Shown in pieces: positions 1-10,348 of a DNA stretch of 64,000 nt. The notes below the pieces were generated by a model. That model was not told where the DNA came from and did no database searches. It was given only the letters and a program-made list of their open reading frames with translations. Every line of letters begins with the position of its first letter. Within the stretch, counting starts at the first letter, position 1. Origin of the DNA: Naematelia aurantialba (taxonomy: Eukaryota; Basidiomycota; Tremellomycetes; Tremellales; Naemateliaceae). The stretch covers positions 1,054,001 to 1,118,000 of the forward strand of contig JAKFAO010000007.1 in NCBI GenBank assembly GCA_021527695.1. The letters are read 5' to 3'. A program made the translations under genes and the position numbers.

Positions 1-386
1 GCGTGCAAGGCGTGCACGGCGGCGTCCTCGGCTCGGGGTTGCAGGATGCCCACCACGTACATGGACATGACCACGGGGGAGAGGCGGCGTACGAGCCCTG
101 GGACTTTCGCAGCGTGAGCGTCGGCGTCGGCGTCGAGGTCCCCGACGGACAGACGCTGCTCGACGTCGTCGGCGTCGCGCAGCAGCAGGAGCAGGAGCGG
201 CAACTGCGTACGCACGGCCATGGTCATGGCCATGGGCAAGCACAGGGACATGTGCATGGACATGGACACGGACATGGCGGACATGGACATGGCGTAGGGG
301 TAGGTGTAGGCGTACGTGTAGGGGTAGGCGTAGGTGTCGCAGATGGCACAGACGAGGAACCCGGTCCGAGCGGGCTGGACCGCTCA
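1..386 (-). CDS. possible partial hypothetical protein (5' part; continues beyond left edge)
   Basis: A minus-strand frame is open from an in-frame stop near 387 to the window edge. It reads through a Tyr/Pro/Met-rich stretch (alternating TY, YP, AY, then MSMS) into a leucine run (QLPLLLLLLRD) and then a more ordinary sequence with VPGLVRRLSP and MYVVGILQPRAED. Several in-frame ATGs occur between about 225 and 300, so the start is unclear; the Leu run near the N-terminus could be a signal or membrane segment. The other strand is also open here (a His-Gly repeat frame), as expected for a short-period repeat. No family recognised. It may be the 5' end of a real gene or chance openness in low-complexity DNA. 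Confidence 0.25.
230..345. repeat. hexamer-type low-complexity tract
   Basis: Runs of CATGGA/CATGGC variants (about 228-293) pass into GTAGGG/GTAGGT variants (about 294-340). The 6-bp period keeps several frames open on both strands, giving His-Gly and Val-Gly dipeptides on plus and Met-Ser and Tyr-Pro on minus. Long ORFs here are weak evidence of coding. Confidence 0.7.
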
Positions 387-454
387 GACGCAGGTATGCG
401 CGCCGTCTTTGGGCTCGATGCGTAGGCGGGAGGTGTTGGCCGGATTGTTGAGGG

Positions 455-536
455 GTTTCGACGAGGGTGCTGAGGAGGTTTCGACGAGGGTGCTGAGGAG
501 GTTTCGACGAAGGACGCTGAGGAGGTGTTGACGAGG
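455..536. repeat. tandem repeat, 23-bp unit, about 3.4 copies
   Basis: Three consecutive units starting GTTTCGACGA begin at 455, 478 and 501, followed by a degenerate partial copy to about 536. The first two are identical over 23 bp; the third has an extra base and substitutions. Confidence 0.8.
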
Positions 537-775
537 TACTTGGACCCCGCTTTTGGTAGGAAACACGTTGTAAGGCCCGATGAGGGGTGCATTTACTATT
601 CACGCTGTTTGTCGGCTTGTATGTTCAACGCGCTCAATGCGGCCAAGTCAGATAGTGCATTATGTAGATTCCGTTAGCATCGTGGTATCTCCGCGACGGG
701 CGGTATGCGTCTCGGCCGTCGCATTCAGTGCAGCTGCAATCCGATCTCATAATTCACGACGCTCGATGAGCAAAG
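537..775. other. gene-free stretch downstream of VMA3
   Basis: No coding signal, RNA gene or clear motif is visible between the 23-bp repeats and the heptamer array. It is presumably 3' flank shared by VMA3 and whatever lies to the left. Confidence 0.5.
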
Positions 776-838
776 CACGATTCACGATGCACGATTCACG
801 ATTCACGATTCACGATTCACGATTCACGATTCACGATG
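776..838. repeat. heptamer array (CACGATT)n, 9 copies
   Basis: Nine head-to-tail 7-bp units, all CACGATT except two CACGATG. It lies 28-90 bp beyond the VMA3 stop codon. On the minus strand its cyclic form is close to the array in the transcription-factor intron at 18845-18913. Confidence 0.9.
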
Positions 839-865
839 CAGCATGACTCATGCATGATTGCTATT

Positions 866-2157
866 CTACGCCGCTCCACACACGGCCTCGCCAACGGCGG
901 TATTGAGGATCAACGCGACGATGAGACCGTACAATCCCTACCACGTCAGCGCCACTCTCAAGTCGCCAGCAGCACATCGACTGTAGATTGAACTTACGAT
1001 GACTTCACTGTTGCATCGTCAGCAAACTACCCAGACTACCACTGAATGAATGACAGTATGCCGAACAGGCCTCGGAAAGCGGCATTCCTGACAAGTATGG
1101 AGACTCACGCGAAGATGAGAATCAGGACCATCGAGACAAACACCTTTGATTCGTACAGATACGCTCGAACACACTGCCCCCACCGTGAGTTTCCCCAATA
1201 CCAAAAAGAGACGTAAAACCCACGGCGTCTCCGACGATACCGATGGCGTATCCGGCTGCGAGGCCGGTAAAGCCACATGCTGGCAGGACATGAGCCGCTG
1301 CTCGCTAGAATTACAGACCAACGCGCAGAAGGGAGAGAGGGAGAGGGAGAGAGGAACAGAACAACAGGCAAGACGTACCGAGCCCCGCGGCGAGGTGGAT
1401 GAACCCCGCAAAGAGAGAGTATGGCTGATCTGGCACGACTACGACCACGGTCAGCCACCATCTCAAGTTGCACTGCTGTTTTGGGGAAACAAGGGCGAGA
1501 GAAAGAAGAGAGAAGGTGACGTACCGTTTCCAGCAATCAGGACCGAGACGACGAGACCGTAGACTGCGATGACTGTTGCACTCGTCAGAATATCCAAGCT
1601 ATCGCGTCATTGCGCCTTTGCCGCAGTGAAAAGACGTACTACCCGACATCTGTCAGGCATCAGCACCACGTCGCCAGTCGACAGGATAGCAAGTGCACTT
1701 ACGACGACAGGGATGAGGGACTTTGCGAGTTCTTGTCAGTATGCCTGCTTGTCTGTATGCCCGAGTATGCGACACTCTACTCACCTTCATTATCAGGTCA
1801 GGCCTGTGCTGATCAGCCTCGCAGCCTTCCCGTCGACATGATGCCGACTAGTGTGTGCCAGAGACTCTACTCACCGGAAGGTGCCGAGCCCAGCGATTCC
1901 GATACCGGCTTTTGACGTGCCGTACGCTGCTCCGATAGTAGAGAAGACCATCTACGCATCCCATTAAGTCTATGCAGCTGGACCACCAGTCGAACAGGTC
2001 AGCTCACAGCAGCTGTCACGCCGGCAAAGCTGTTTTCATCAGCGCCCGCTCTGCGATATACTCCGTGGTCTCTACACTTGACAGTAGGGGCGGTGGATAC
2101 CGGGACGTACCCGAAGAATGGAGCCCATGGCGGGCAGAGCTCTGCTGCTGATGACAT
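866..2157 (-). CDS. VMA3: V-type proton ATPase 16-kDa proteolipid subunit c
   Basis: Subunit c forms the membrane rotor ring of the vacuolar H+-ATPase. Twelve exons rebuild a 164-residue protein, the usual family length: 2111-2157, 2008-2029, 1875-1951, 1785-1803, 1703-1720, 1640-1649, 1525-1572, 1379-1429, 1224-1279, 1109-1173, 998-1007, 866-937; lengths sum to 495 nt and every phase agrees. Seen motifs: APFFGFAGVTAA, GAAYGTSKAGIGIAGLG, RPDLIMKSLIPVVMSGIIAV, FTGLAAGYAIGIVGDA, SKVFVSMVLILIFAEVIG, LYGLIVALIL. Four membrane helices are expected, with the proton-carrying Glu of helix 4 (FAEVIG) encoded by the 10-nt exon 998-1007. Start ATG 2155-2157 gives the expected N-terminus MSSAAELCP. Two exons are 10 nt, others 18, 19 and 22 nt. 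Identity is very secure; the exon map is an inference from splice sites and family conservation. Confidence 0.95.
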
Positions 2158-2903
2158 TCCTGCCAAGCCGAGTGTTATGATCGCCAGCTGAGCCGACTTG
2201 AGACTGAGTGTGGCAACGCAAATGCGACCCCGGGCACAGTGCTGAGATCGTGCCGCCGCCCGATACCGGCTCTCACCGTAAAGCCACGTCAGGAGAGGCA
2301 ACTAGCTGGTGTGCGGTCATGTTGCGTTTGAATCAAGTACCACTCGGCCGTGTAGCAGAGCTTGGAGCTGTGGGCTCTACACAGAGGCAGAGGTGTACTG
2401 GATACGCATGCCCCCAGCTATGCAGCCAAGTGAGGAAAATGCTTCAGCCTCCGCTCGACCACCTCCTTTACGACGGTAACACGAGTCACCGGCATGCGGA
2501 TCAAGTCGTTGCCAGGTCTTAGGCCGCTGGGACCACGGAAACGCAAGCTGCGGAATGCTCCAAATGGCTCTACTCACGGTACGCTCGGCTCAAAGCAGGT
2601 TCATCACGACACAGCGTCACATACATCACAGAATACTCACCAATCACTGTTGGATCGCTGTGGCGGTCCGTTGAAAGGAAGGGAAAGGCAACCGCATCGC
2701 ATATTCCTCGTGGCCAGGAACCTCCCTCTCTCTTGCCTCTCATCTACACGTCGAAGCGTTAAAGCTTAAAACTGCAGAGCATGAGATAGTGCCCCCTCGC
2801 TGTGTGTGAGAGGTCCAAGCCGCCTCGTCATGGACGGGAGGGGATCCAGTTCAGCCTCAGCCTCTGCAGGCCGAGTGCGAACAAAGTTTATCAGCTGCAC
2901 ACC
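2158..2903. promoter_or_regulatory. intergenic space between divergent VMA3 and the next plus-strand gene
   Basis: No convincing coding exon. Several minus-strand GTGAGT-like donors (near 2571-2577, 2634-2640 and 2939-2945) hint that VMA3 has spliced 5'-UTR exons, but nothing seen fixes a transcription start. It probably carries promoters for both directions. Confidence 0.4.
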
Positions 2904-5601
2904 ATGGTTGGTCATCCCCGCTGCTCCCTTCTCACACTCACCTTTCATGTCTCGCGGGGGTGGAGGGTGGCTTGGACGGCGAAGTTTGAAGCTGACGGGA
3001 AAGCCGACAACGCAAGGTCAGATGTACTGGTGAGAGACCCACCTGTCGGGCTTGTGCTCGCAGGAACACGCAGTGCGAGTACCTCGAACGGCCGAAACGA
3101 CGAGGACCCGATCGCAATCCCGGTGGTGAGTTTTCGTATCCAGGCATCCGGCAAAAGAGGGTACAGAGAGATTGATTGCGGTTGCAGGGCGACTTCGTTA
3201 TGGCTTCGACCTTGGAAATTCGCCTGTACCGCCTGGGGGTCTGGGTCTGGGGAGGGATGCCTCGACCCTCCCTAATTACGCTCAGCATCGAGCACCTGCA
3301 AACTCGCATCCACATGACTCTGTCCACCCGCGGTCTTATCACCTCCCAGAGCATCTCACCACCATCGATGTCTTGGGCCGTCACTGTGTGGAAGAGAATC
3401 GCGCGAGACCGCCACCGCCTGCAGCTCCAATGGATACCCGGGAAACTTCACATTTACACCCTCGAGGCCACATCTCTCCTTCACCACGCGGCGTTCGTCC
3501 GCCACCGAGGCCGAGAGTACAGCATTTACAAGTCCCGCCTTCAACCGATGTCGGAGCAGTACCCCCCGGACGATCTCTATTCGGACTGGAACATCTTCCT
3601 ACTGGAGGTGGAGGTCATGGCAACCCGAACCCAAACCCGATGATTGAACCAAGTCGCCAGCGCCACAAGCCAACTCCAGCTAGCATCTGCGAGGAGAGTT
3701 GGAAAGCCCTCGTGGACAGGTTCGGCGGCGGCGAGGAAGTACGCGTGGAGGAGCGCATCTGCCAAATCTGCATGGCGTAGTGAGGCTCTCCCCACTGTGT
3801 CCAACCTCGATTCTGAGTGTCGCAGCTGCTGATAAGGTGATATCAGCCTGGCGGGTCCTATGCCCTTCGACTATACGTTTCCCGTGGCTCCGTACACCCG
3901 TGCTACGTTGCCGAGGTACCCCCACCTCGTGCTTACGTTGTTGGCCCATGCGACGCTGGACCAGAAAACAGCGTCCAGCGAAGCCCCGCGACTAGCACAC
4001 GACGCTTCTCGACTCGTTGCCTCTCTCCTCCGTGCGGGGTGGAAACACGAGTCCCTCGTCCACTCGGCTATTCTGGTCGCGGCATTCGAAGTCCGTCCCC
4101 ACCGATGCCTACATAAATCAAGAGTCCACAAGAGCCTCTTACTCCTAGACAGGACGATCTGTGCTCTCCACTATATCGACGTCGAAATCTCCTCGGCCAC
4201 GGCAGTGGCGACCGCAGCTGAAGGAGGTTGGGATCGGCGAGTGGCAATCGCGGGAACCGTGAGGGAGATCTGGGCTTGTGCGCGTCTGTGGTTTGGAGGG
4301 GGTCCAGGCAGGTCCTGGACGAGGATATCCTGTCTGGGTAATGCTTCTGATGTTGGAATCGTCAATGGCAGGTCAATCAAGGACAGGCTTATCAGAACTT
4401 GGCGAGTATCCAATGATCACCGCGTCTTGTGATTCGTCACTGATAGGGTGCAGGCTGGACTCTGCAGACCTGGCGAGGTATCAGTTTCCCACGCCTTGGA
4501 CTCAGGCGCAATGCGAGCTCGCTGACATGGCATGGGAAGACTGGCTAACTGGGATTTGGTGTCTAAGTACGACTCGTGTCTCCTTCACGTTCTTCTCTGT
4601 CGTCTTTCTTTCCTTCCTCCCCTTCTCTTCCTTCTCTCCTCCCCTTCCTTCCTTCCCTTCCTCCCTTCCCGTATCGATTCCTAGCTGTGCCTCCCCCTAC
4701 TTGCAATAATTTCAGGCAACGACGGACAGAACTAACAAAGGCAGTCTTGAAAGTCCAAGGCAAACGCCCGTTCAAAGCACAGGACATGCATCGGGCATGG
4801 GATATCGCATCGGCCATACGCGACCGTCTGGACGTGGATCCCAGGGATACCACATACGGATACGGCTACGAGGCTTGGTGGGTGGTCGTGCTTCTGGGTC
4901 GGTCAGTCGTCATTCTTGTTATGGTTACCTTCCAGTCCACCAAGCCTACACTCGCAGGTGTCGTAAAGGTGCACAGGGGATTAGTTAACATAGTGCAGGA
5001 TCTTGCCCAGCATGTCGGCGAGCGTGACAACAACGCGGGCGGGTGAGGGAACGGAGTCAGAGGCAGAGTCTGAACAGGTGTCGCAATTTTCAGCCGTCGC
5101 AGCCCTCGCAGGGTGTAGAGAACGATGTGCTGGTGTGCCAGGCAAGTGCAGAGACATGTTCCCCAAGTGTCAAGGTCAGTCAATGTCGGACAGTCTCACA
5201 GTCGGGCAGTAAGACCGCCAGACCGCCAGAGTCAAATTTATCAAATGTGTCCAACACGAAATGCCAGAGGATGCTGATGCAACTCGCTGTAGAACTTGCA
5301 AGGCAGACAAGGACATTAACATCGGTGTGGTTGTCGGCGGAAGCGTCGGAGTGGCGAGTTGCGAGTCGCGATTGACGAATAAGAGTGTTCGCACATACAC
5401 ATCATATACTGCCTTCTTGGATTCGTGAATCAACTCTTCAGAGTAGTCTAGCACCATGACATGTCGACGCAAATGACGAATAATTGCTCAGGCAGGGCAT
5501 CGTGGCAATATGAAACGTGGGAGTTGTGCAAGCTTCAACGACGCTTGAAGGACCCCATGAGTTCACCGCCAAAGAGCGGTATGCAGAGCTGTGTGCACTG
5601 A
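2904..5601 (+). CDS. unrecognised multi-exon protein with a cysteine cluster
   Basis: Frame and third-position GC support exons about 2904-3125, 3188-3612, 3663-3779, 3851-4342, 4381-4557, 4714-4878, 5001-5179, about 5241-5425 and about 5478-5601, roughly 700 residues in all. Fragments: LRYPHLVLTLLAH-like helical region, RLVASLLRAGWKHESLVHS, DMHRAWDIASAIRDRLDV, an acidic segment (EGTESEAESEQ), then a Cys-rich part CRERCAGVPGKCRDMFPKCQ ... KCVQHEMPED ... RCRTCK. Splicing uses short introns; the intron at 4558-4713 is a long pyrimidine tract. The 5' end is the least sure part: an ATG at 3200 is an alternative start. The 3' end could also splice on (to about 5695), which would bring its stop against that of the convergent gene. 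No family recognised; the Cys pairs could bind metal or form disulfides. Confidence 0.5.
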
Positions 5602-5695
5602 ATGCCCAGTCAATTCGACGTGATCGCAGCGATACTGCATGCGTTACATATCAAGCGGGAGCTACTCCACAGCGCCAGCACGACACTTGATCTAA

Positions 5696-6997
5696 TCACG
5701 CATCAGACTCGTCAACGATCCGGACACCAGCCGCAACCTCTGACTTTGCCTCTGGCTCTACCTCCACCCTACTCCTCTTCGGATCCGCTATATCCCGTTC
5801 ACGTTTAACTGGCGTTGCTGACCTCTCTCTGTGCCGAGAACTGGCACCGTGCTTGACAGGCGTGGGTGACCTGGATCGCCTGTCTGGTCTTTCGCGCTTG
5901 ATAGGTGGGGTCGAGGATCGCGTTCGCGGCCGATCGCGTCGCAGTGCACGTTGCTCGTCCTCTTCATCGTATCGCCTTGGTCGTCTCTCGCGTGACCGTG
6001 ACCCTGCTCGTTCCCGATCTCTGTCTCGCCGCTGATCGCGATCGCGATCTCGTTCGCGCTCGTAGTCTACGTCTCGTGCTCGCCGATGACGGTCGTACCT
6101 GTCTTCCCGGTCGTCCTCTCGCTTGGATCTAGGTCTGCGATCATCCCTATCCCTCGAGTCCCGTCGATCATCATAATCGTCCGAGTACTCTCGCTTGGAC
6201 CGTCTCACGCCCTTTTCTTCACGCTTCACTTCCTTCTCGGCCCGTCTCAGTGCACGTTGTTCTCTCCGAAGCCTAGACAAAATCAGCTCTCCTTCGCAGT
6301 TCCTCACAGAGTAGAATCCTCAACTCCGTCACCAGTCCATGTCATGGAGGTGAGATGGCCCCCATGTGCAATTCCGCTAGGACTCCAACTCACGCTTTCT
6401 CTCGTTTCCGTTGTTCCTTCTCCAACCGTTCAATCTCGCCCTTGACAGGCACACCATTCGCGCCCGTCCCTTCTCCATCCCCGTCGCCGCCAGCCTCACC
6501 CACCGCCTTCTTCTTCGGCGCAAACCCTAATGCAGCGGCCAGCGCTTCTTCCTCCTGCTCTTTCAGGCGCTTGATCTCCTCTGCCCTCTCGCGGTCTTTC
6601 GTCGCTTGGTCAAGAGGGAGCTGGTCGCGCTGGTACCAGTGGATATCTTTGTTCTTCTGCCATCGACCCTGAGGTGCGTTGACCGAGTGGCCAAGGTAAT
6701 TTTCTGCCTCGAGTCAGCACGAGCACACCCAAGCGATCGAGGGTCCTGATGTCCGAAAAGAGGGATAAACATGGAGAGACAGATGTTCTCGGATATGACA
6801 GTATACCAGGTTACAGACAGGGTGAGTTCAAAGCTACCAAAGGCGGCAAACGAATCGACTCACCTCGGTGCTTGTCGTTCACCACGGCAGCCCATCGAAA
6901 GTCGCCCTGGCCACCTCGATTGCCTGGTAGTTCGTCAGCGATATCGAGTTTGTTGCGTGGAGGATTACTGACCCTCTCGAATCGGACCGTCGTGCAT
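5696..6997 (-). CDS. multiple myeloma tumor-associated protein 2-like (MMTA2) nuclear protein
   Basis: Four exons (6973-6997, 6864-6923, 6394-6703, 5696-6272) give 323 residues. The N-terminal family domain is clear: MHDGPIREGNRGGQGDFRW, then NDKHRENYLGHSVNAPQGRW and QKNKDIHWYQRD, matching the MMTAG2 domain (family members have RGG..DF.WE.V..DK.RENYLG.S...P.GRWQ). It is followed by a Lys/Glu helix and a long C-terminal half of Arg-Asp/Arg-Glu/Arg-Ser dipeptides, an RS-like nuclear tail with SPTPVK-type sites. The human protein is phosphorylated and nucleolar; molecular role unknown. Start ATG 6995-6997 gives the conserved N-terminus. Stop codon is revcomp of 5696-5698. It is divergent from VAC8 and convergent with the preceding gene. 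Confidence 0.9.
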
Positions 6998-7414
6998 TGT
7001 GCGACGTTTTACGAGTTTGGACTGCGTCAATGAAGCAAACGGCAACGAGGCGACAGTTAGAGGAGCGGAACCAAATACGCCACGAGGTGGAAACGCCGGC
7101 GGTTGCTGTTGACGTTAAGACGCGCATTGAGAGTCTAAATCCTCATCGAACAGTCGAGAGCGTATCATTGACAGTACACGTTTACAGCCCCCAACAAGCA
7201 GCATCGCACAGCCAATAACGACCGACAGCGTGTGAAAGACCGCCTACACAACCCACAAAGTCGAACTCGAGTGCACCAGGAGAGGATCTGCCCTCCGCAC
7301 CGACTTGCCGGAGCTCGCCGCGCTTTAAGCGTGCTCCTTTCTCTCTCCCCGTTTCGATTCCCGTCGTTCTTTGTGTCTGTTCATTTACTTGGACTCGGGT
7401 GACATCGACCAGCT
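6998..7414. promoter_or_regulatory. divergent promoter space MMTA2-like / VAC8
   Basis: 417 bp between two start codons on opposite strands, no coding signal. A pyrimidine-rich stretch (about 7339-7375) precedes the VAC8 start. It probably holds both core promoters. Confidence 0.5.
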
Positions 7415-9733
7415 ATGGGCGCTGCGTGCAGCATATGCTGTGAGCTTGATCAGCCCATCGTGACGCGCGTAGCTCATCCTGTAGGTGGAACTCGAGGGAA
7501 GAATGCGTATGAGCCGCTCCTTCTCGAGAACGAGCGGGAAGCCGTCGCAGACCTTTTGCAATACCTCGAAAGTGAGTCATCCCTCCTACTCCATGCTTTG
7601 AGAGACGATTCCCTTCGATTGGCTCCTGTGCCTGCCTTCACGCGGTGGTGCTGATGTGATCAGATCGCACAACGACCAACTTCTTCACTGGTTCTCCCCT
7701 CGCGGCGCTGACCACCCTCTCGTTTTCGGACAATGTCGATCTCCAGCGGTCGGCGGCACTGGCATTTGCCGAGATCACGGAGAAGGAGGTTCGGGAAGTA
7801 GGACGCGACACGCTCGATCCCGTGCTCTACCTCTTGACAAGCCACGATCACGAGGTACAACGTGCCGCCAGTGCCGCCCTCGGTAATCTCGCTGTCAATG
7901 GTCAGCTGTCTATCATCGAGGCTAGTGCAAAGCTGATGGACCTGTAGCGGAGAACAAGCTGTTGATCGTCTCGCTTGGCGGGCTGGAACCGCTGATCCGA
8001 CAAATGCTTAGCCCCAATGTGGAGGTGCAATGTAATGCTGTTGGATGCGTCACAAATCTTGCCACCCACGGTCAGCTCTACAGTGTCCGCACGTATGGAC
8101 TGCAGCTGACTAGTGTAGATGAAAACAAGACGCAGATTGCAAAGTCTGGCGCTCTGGTCCCGTTGACACGTTTGGCTAAATCGAAAGACATGCGTGTGCA
8201 GCGAAATGCTACAGGCGCCCTGCTCAACATGACTCATTCCGGTCAGCTCAATGCTACTTCCTCTTTTGCCGAGCTGACAGCAAGCAGACGAAAACAGGCA
8301 ACAGCTTGTGAATGCTGGCGCGATACCGGTTCTCGTATCGTTGCTCAACTCGCCCGACACGGATGTGCAATATTACTGCACGACTGCGCTGAGCAACATT
8401 GCTGTCGACGGTCAGTCGAGTGCCTCATGGGATAACTCTCAAACTGATCCCGCTCAGGCAACAACCGGAAGAAGCTTGCCCAGACTGAGCCAAAGCTCGT
8501 ACAAAGCCTTGTCGCCCTGATGGACAGTCAGAGCTTGAAGGTCCAGTGCCAAGCGGCATTGGCTCTGCGGAACCTCGCTAGTGACGGTGAGATTATCTGC
8601 CCACTACCGTCGCCATTGCCACTGCTCACGTCTCGCAGAGAAGTACCAACTCGAGATCGTCAAAGCCGATGGACTCAAACCTCTTCTTCGGCTACTCCAC
8701 TCTTCTTACCTCCCTCTCATCCTGTCGGCTGCAGCGTGTGTCAGGAACGTCTCGATCCATCCTGCAAACGAATCGCCAATCATCGACTCGGGCTTCCTGA
8801 CCCCTTTGATCGAGCTCTTGTCATTTGACGAGAATGAGGAGGTGCAATGCCATGCAATCTCAACGCTTCGCAATCTCGCCGCCAGCAGTGAGCGGAACAA
8901 GGGAGCTATCGTCGAGGCTGGAGCCGTGGAGAGAATCAAGGATCTGGTCTTGACTGTACCTCTTGCTGTACAGAGCGAGATGACTGCTTGCGTTGCAGTA
9001 CTGGCATTGAGCGGTGAGTCGTCAGCGCATGGATCACGGACGTATGGGCTGATTTCTGCCAAGATGACCTCAAGCCGCAATTGCTGGAGATGGGCATCTG
9101 CGAGGTACTGATCCCATTGACGAATTCTCCCAGCGTGGAGGTGCAAGGCAACAGCGCTGCAGCCCTCGGAAATCTCTCATCGAAGGGTCAGTTGCATTTT
9201 ACAAGCCACAGCTGATTGTCTTAGCCGCCGAAGACTATGCTCCGTTCAATGCCGTGTGGAACAAGCCTGACGGCGGCCTTCATGCCTACCTTGTCCGGTT
9301 CCTCAGCTCGGCCGACATCACTTTCCAGCACATTGCAGTGTGGACAATCGTCCAGCTTCTCGAAGCAGAAGACGACCAGCTCACCAACAACATCCGATCT
9401 TCCCCTATCCTGATTTCGTCGATCCGTCAACTGGCAGCATCGCCACCGCCGTCCCGCGGCGGGAACCGACGGTCACATGATCCAAACGACGGAGGTCACA
9501 GTGACGACGACTTTGAGGATGATGGGCTGTTGGATCAGGAGGGTGAAGGAGAGATTGCTGCGCTTGCGAGGCGGATCTTGGATCTCACGGAGGATAACCG
9601 ACCTGAAGGCGAGGATGGGACCGGGAGCAGGTTCGGCACGGCTGCCAGTGAGGCAAGAGTAGGCAGCCAAGGAGGCGAGCACGAGGAGCTGCGTGCGAGC
9701 GTGCACCGCGCGCTCAGCGGGTCCCGAGGTTGA
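7415..9733 (+). CDS. VAC8: vacuolar armadillo-repeat protein Vac8
   Basis: Vac8 is a myristoylated and palmitoylated vacuole-surface adaptor acting in vacuole inheritance, fusion, nucleus-vacuole junctions and Cvt/autophagy. The N-terminus [11 protein letters not shown] has the Gly2 myristoylation site and nearby cysteines for palmitoylation. Nine exons (first 7415-7571, second 7664-7900, third from 7948; last to the stop 9731-9733) encode about eight or nine armadillo repeats, recognisable by repeats of [53 protein letters not shown] and [13 protein letters not shown]. The C-terminus after about residue 515 is acidic and disordered ([10 protein letters not shown]). Seven successive introns interrupt a Gly codon in phase 1 at the end of a repeat. 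Family assignment is secure; start is fixed by the lipidation motif. Confidence 0.97.
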
Positions 9734-10348
9734 GACTCGGTACGGGGTCAGTCTAGGTGAGACTCGATGTTAAAAATTTGGTATGCCGGGACCAGTCTGG
9801 TGAGACTCGAGGTGCCTTGGCGAAGGTCGGTGTCGTGGCGAATGGGCGGTGTCGTGGCGTGGCGTGGCTCGAGAGCCGACTTGGCTTTACTATTCACACG
9901 TAGTCTGCGATGATGCCTCCTCACTGAAACGAGCTGTACGAGTGTAATTGGCTATATGCATTGTGATGACGTCCGCGAGGGTTGCAGTGTGGCTGACTGA
10001 CTGGAGTGCTGCTGCTTGTGCGTTGGTGCTGCTGCTTGGTCGCTGGTGGCTGCTGCTTGCGATGCCGGGTGGGTGTAGACGCAAGAATGCCACGTCATGC
10101 GGGGTCGGTGATAATCGGAGGCTGGGTGCGATTGGTTCCGGGTACCAACGAGCCAATCCAATCGTCGTCAATTCGTCGATTCGTCGTCCATCCATCCCGA
10201 CTCTGCAACTCTCTCAACTGCCGTTCGTCACTCCTCGACAGGCGTATAAGCCATCGACGAGCTTTTCTTTGGCGTTGATCTTTGATCTTTGATCGTTTGC
10301 TTGGCGCTTCGGAACTCTTGACGGCCAAGAGTTGTCGAGCTTGACGCG
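9734..10348. promoter_or_regulatory. intergenic region upstream of SDH3
   Basis: No gene seen. It contains a CTG/GCT-rich trinucleotide tract (about 10007-10060), an ATTCGTCGATTCGTCG repeat near 10169-10190 and a GATCTTT triplication near 10274-10292. It is likely the 3' end of VAC8 and the SDH3 promoter. Confidence 0.45.

Noticed and set aside
3..425. Plus-strand 140-codon His-Gly/Val-Gly ORF as a histidine-rich protein
   Set aside because: It is produced by a hexamer repeat that opens several frames on both strands; there is no non-repetitive coding support.
776..838. CRISPR-like array
   Set aside because: Units are 7 bp, contiguous and without spacers, in a eukaryotic nuclear genome; it is a simple tandem repeat.
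3172..3640. Alternative frame over 3172-3640 (Pro/His/Arg-rich) as the main exon of the unknown gene
   Set aside because: Its third codon positions are AT-rich whereas the other frame has the GC-rich third positions typical of confirmed genes here; the Pro-rich frame is taken as a shadow until about 3660, where it becomes the coding frame.
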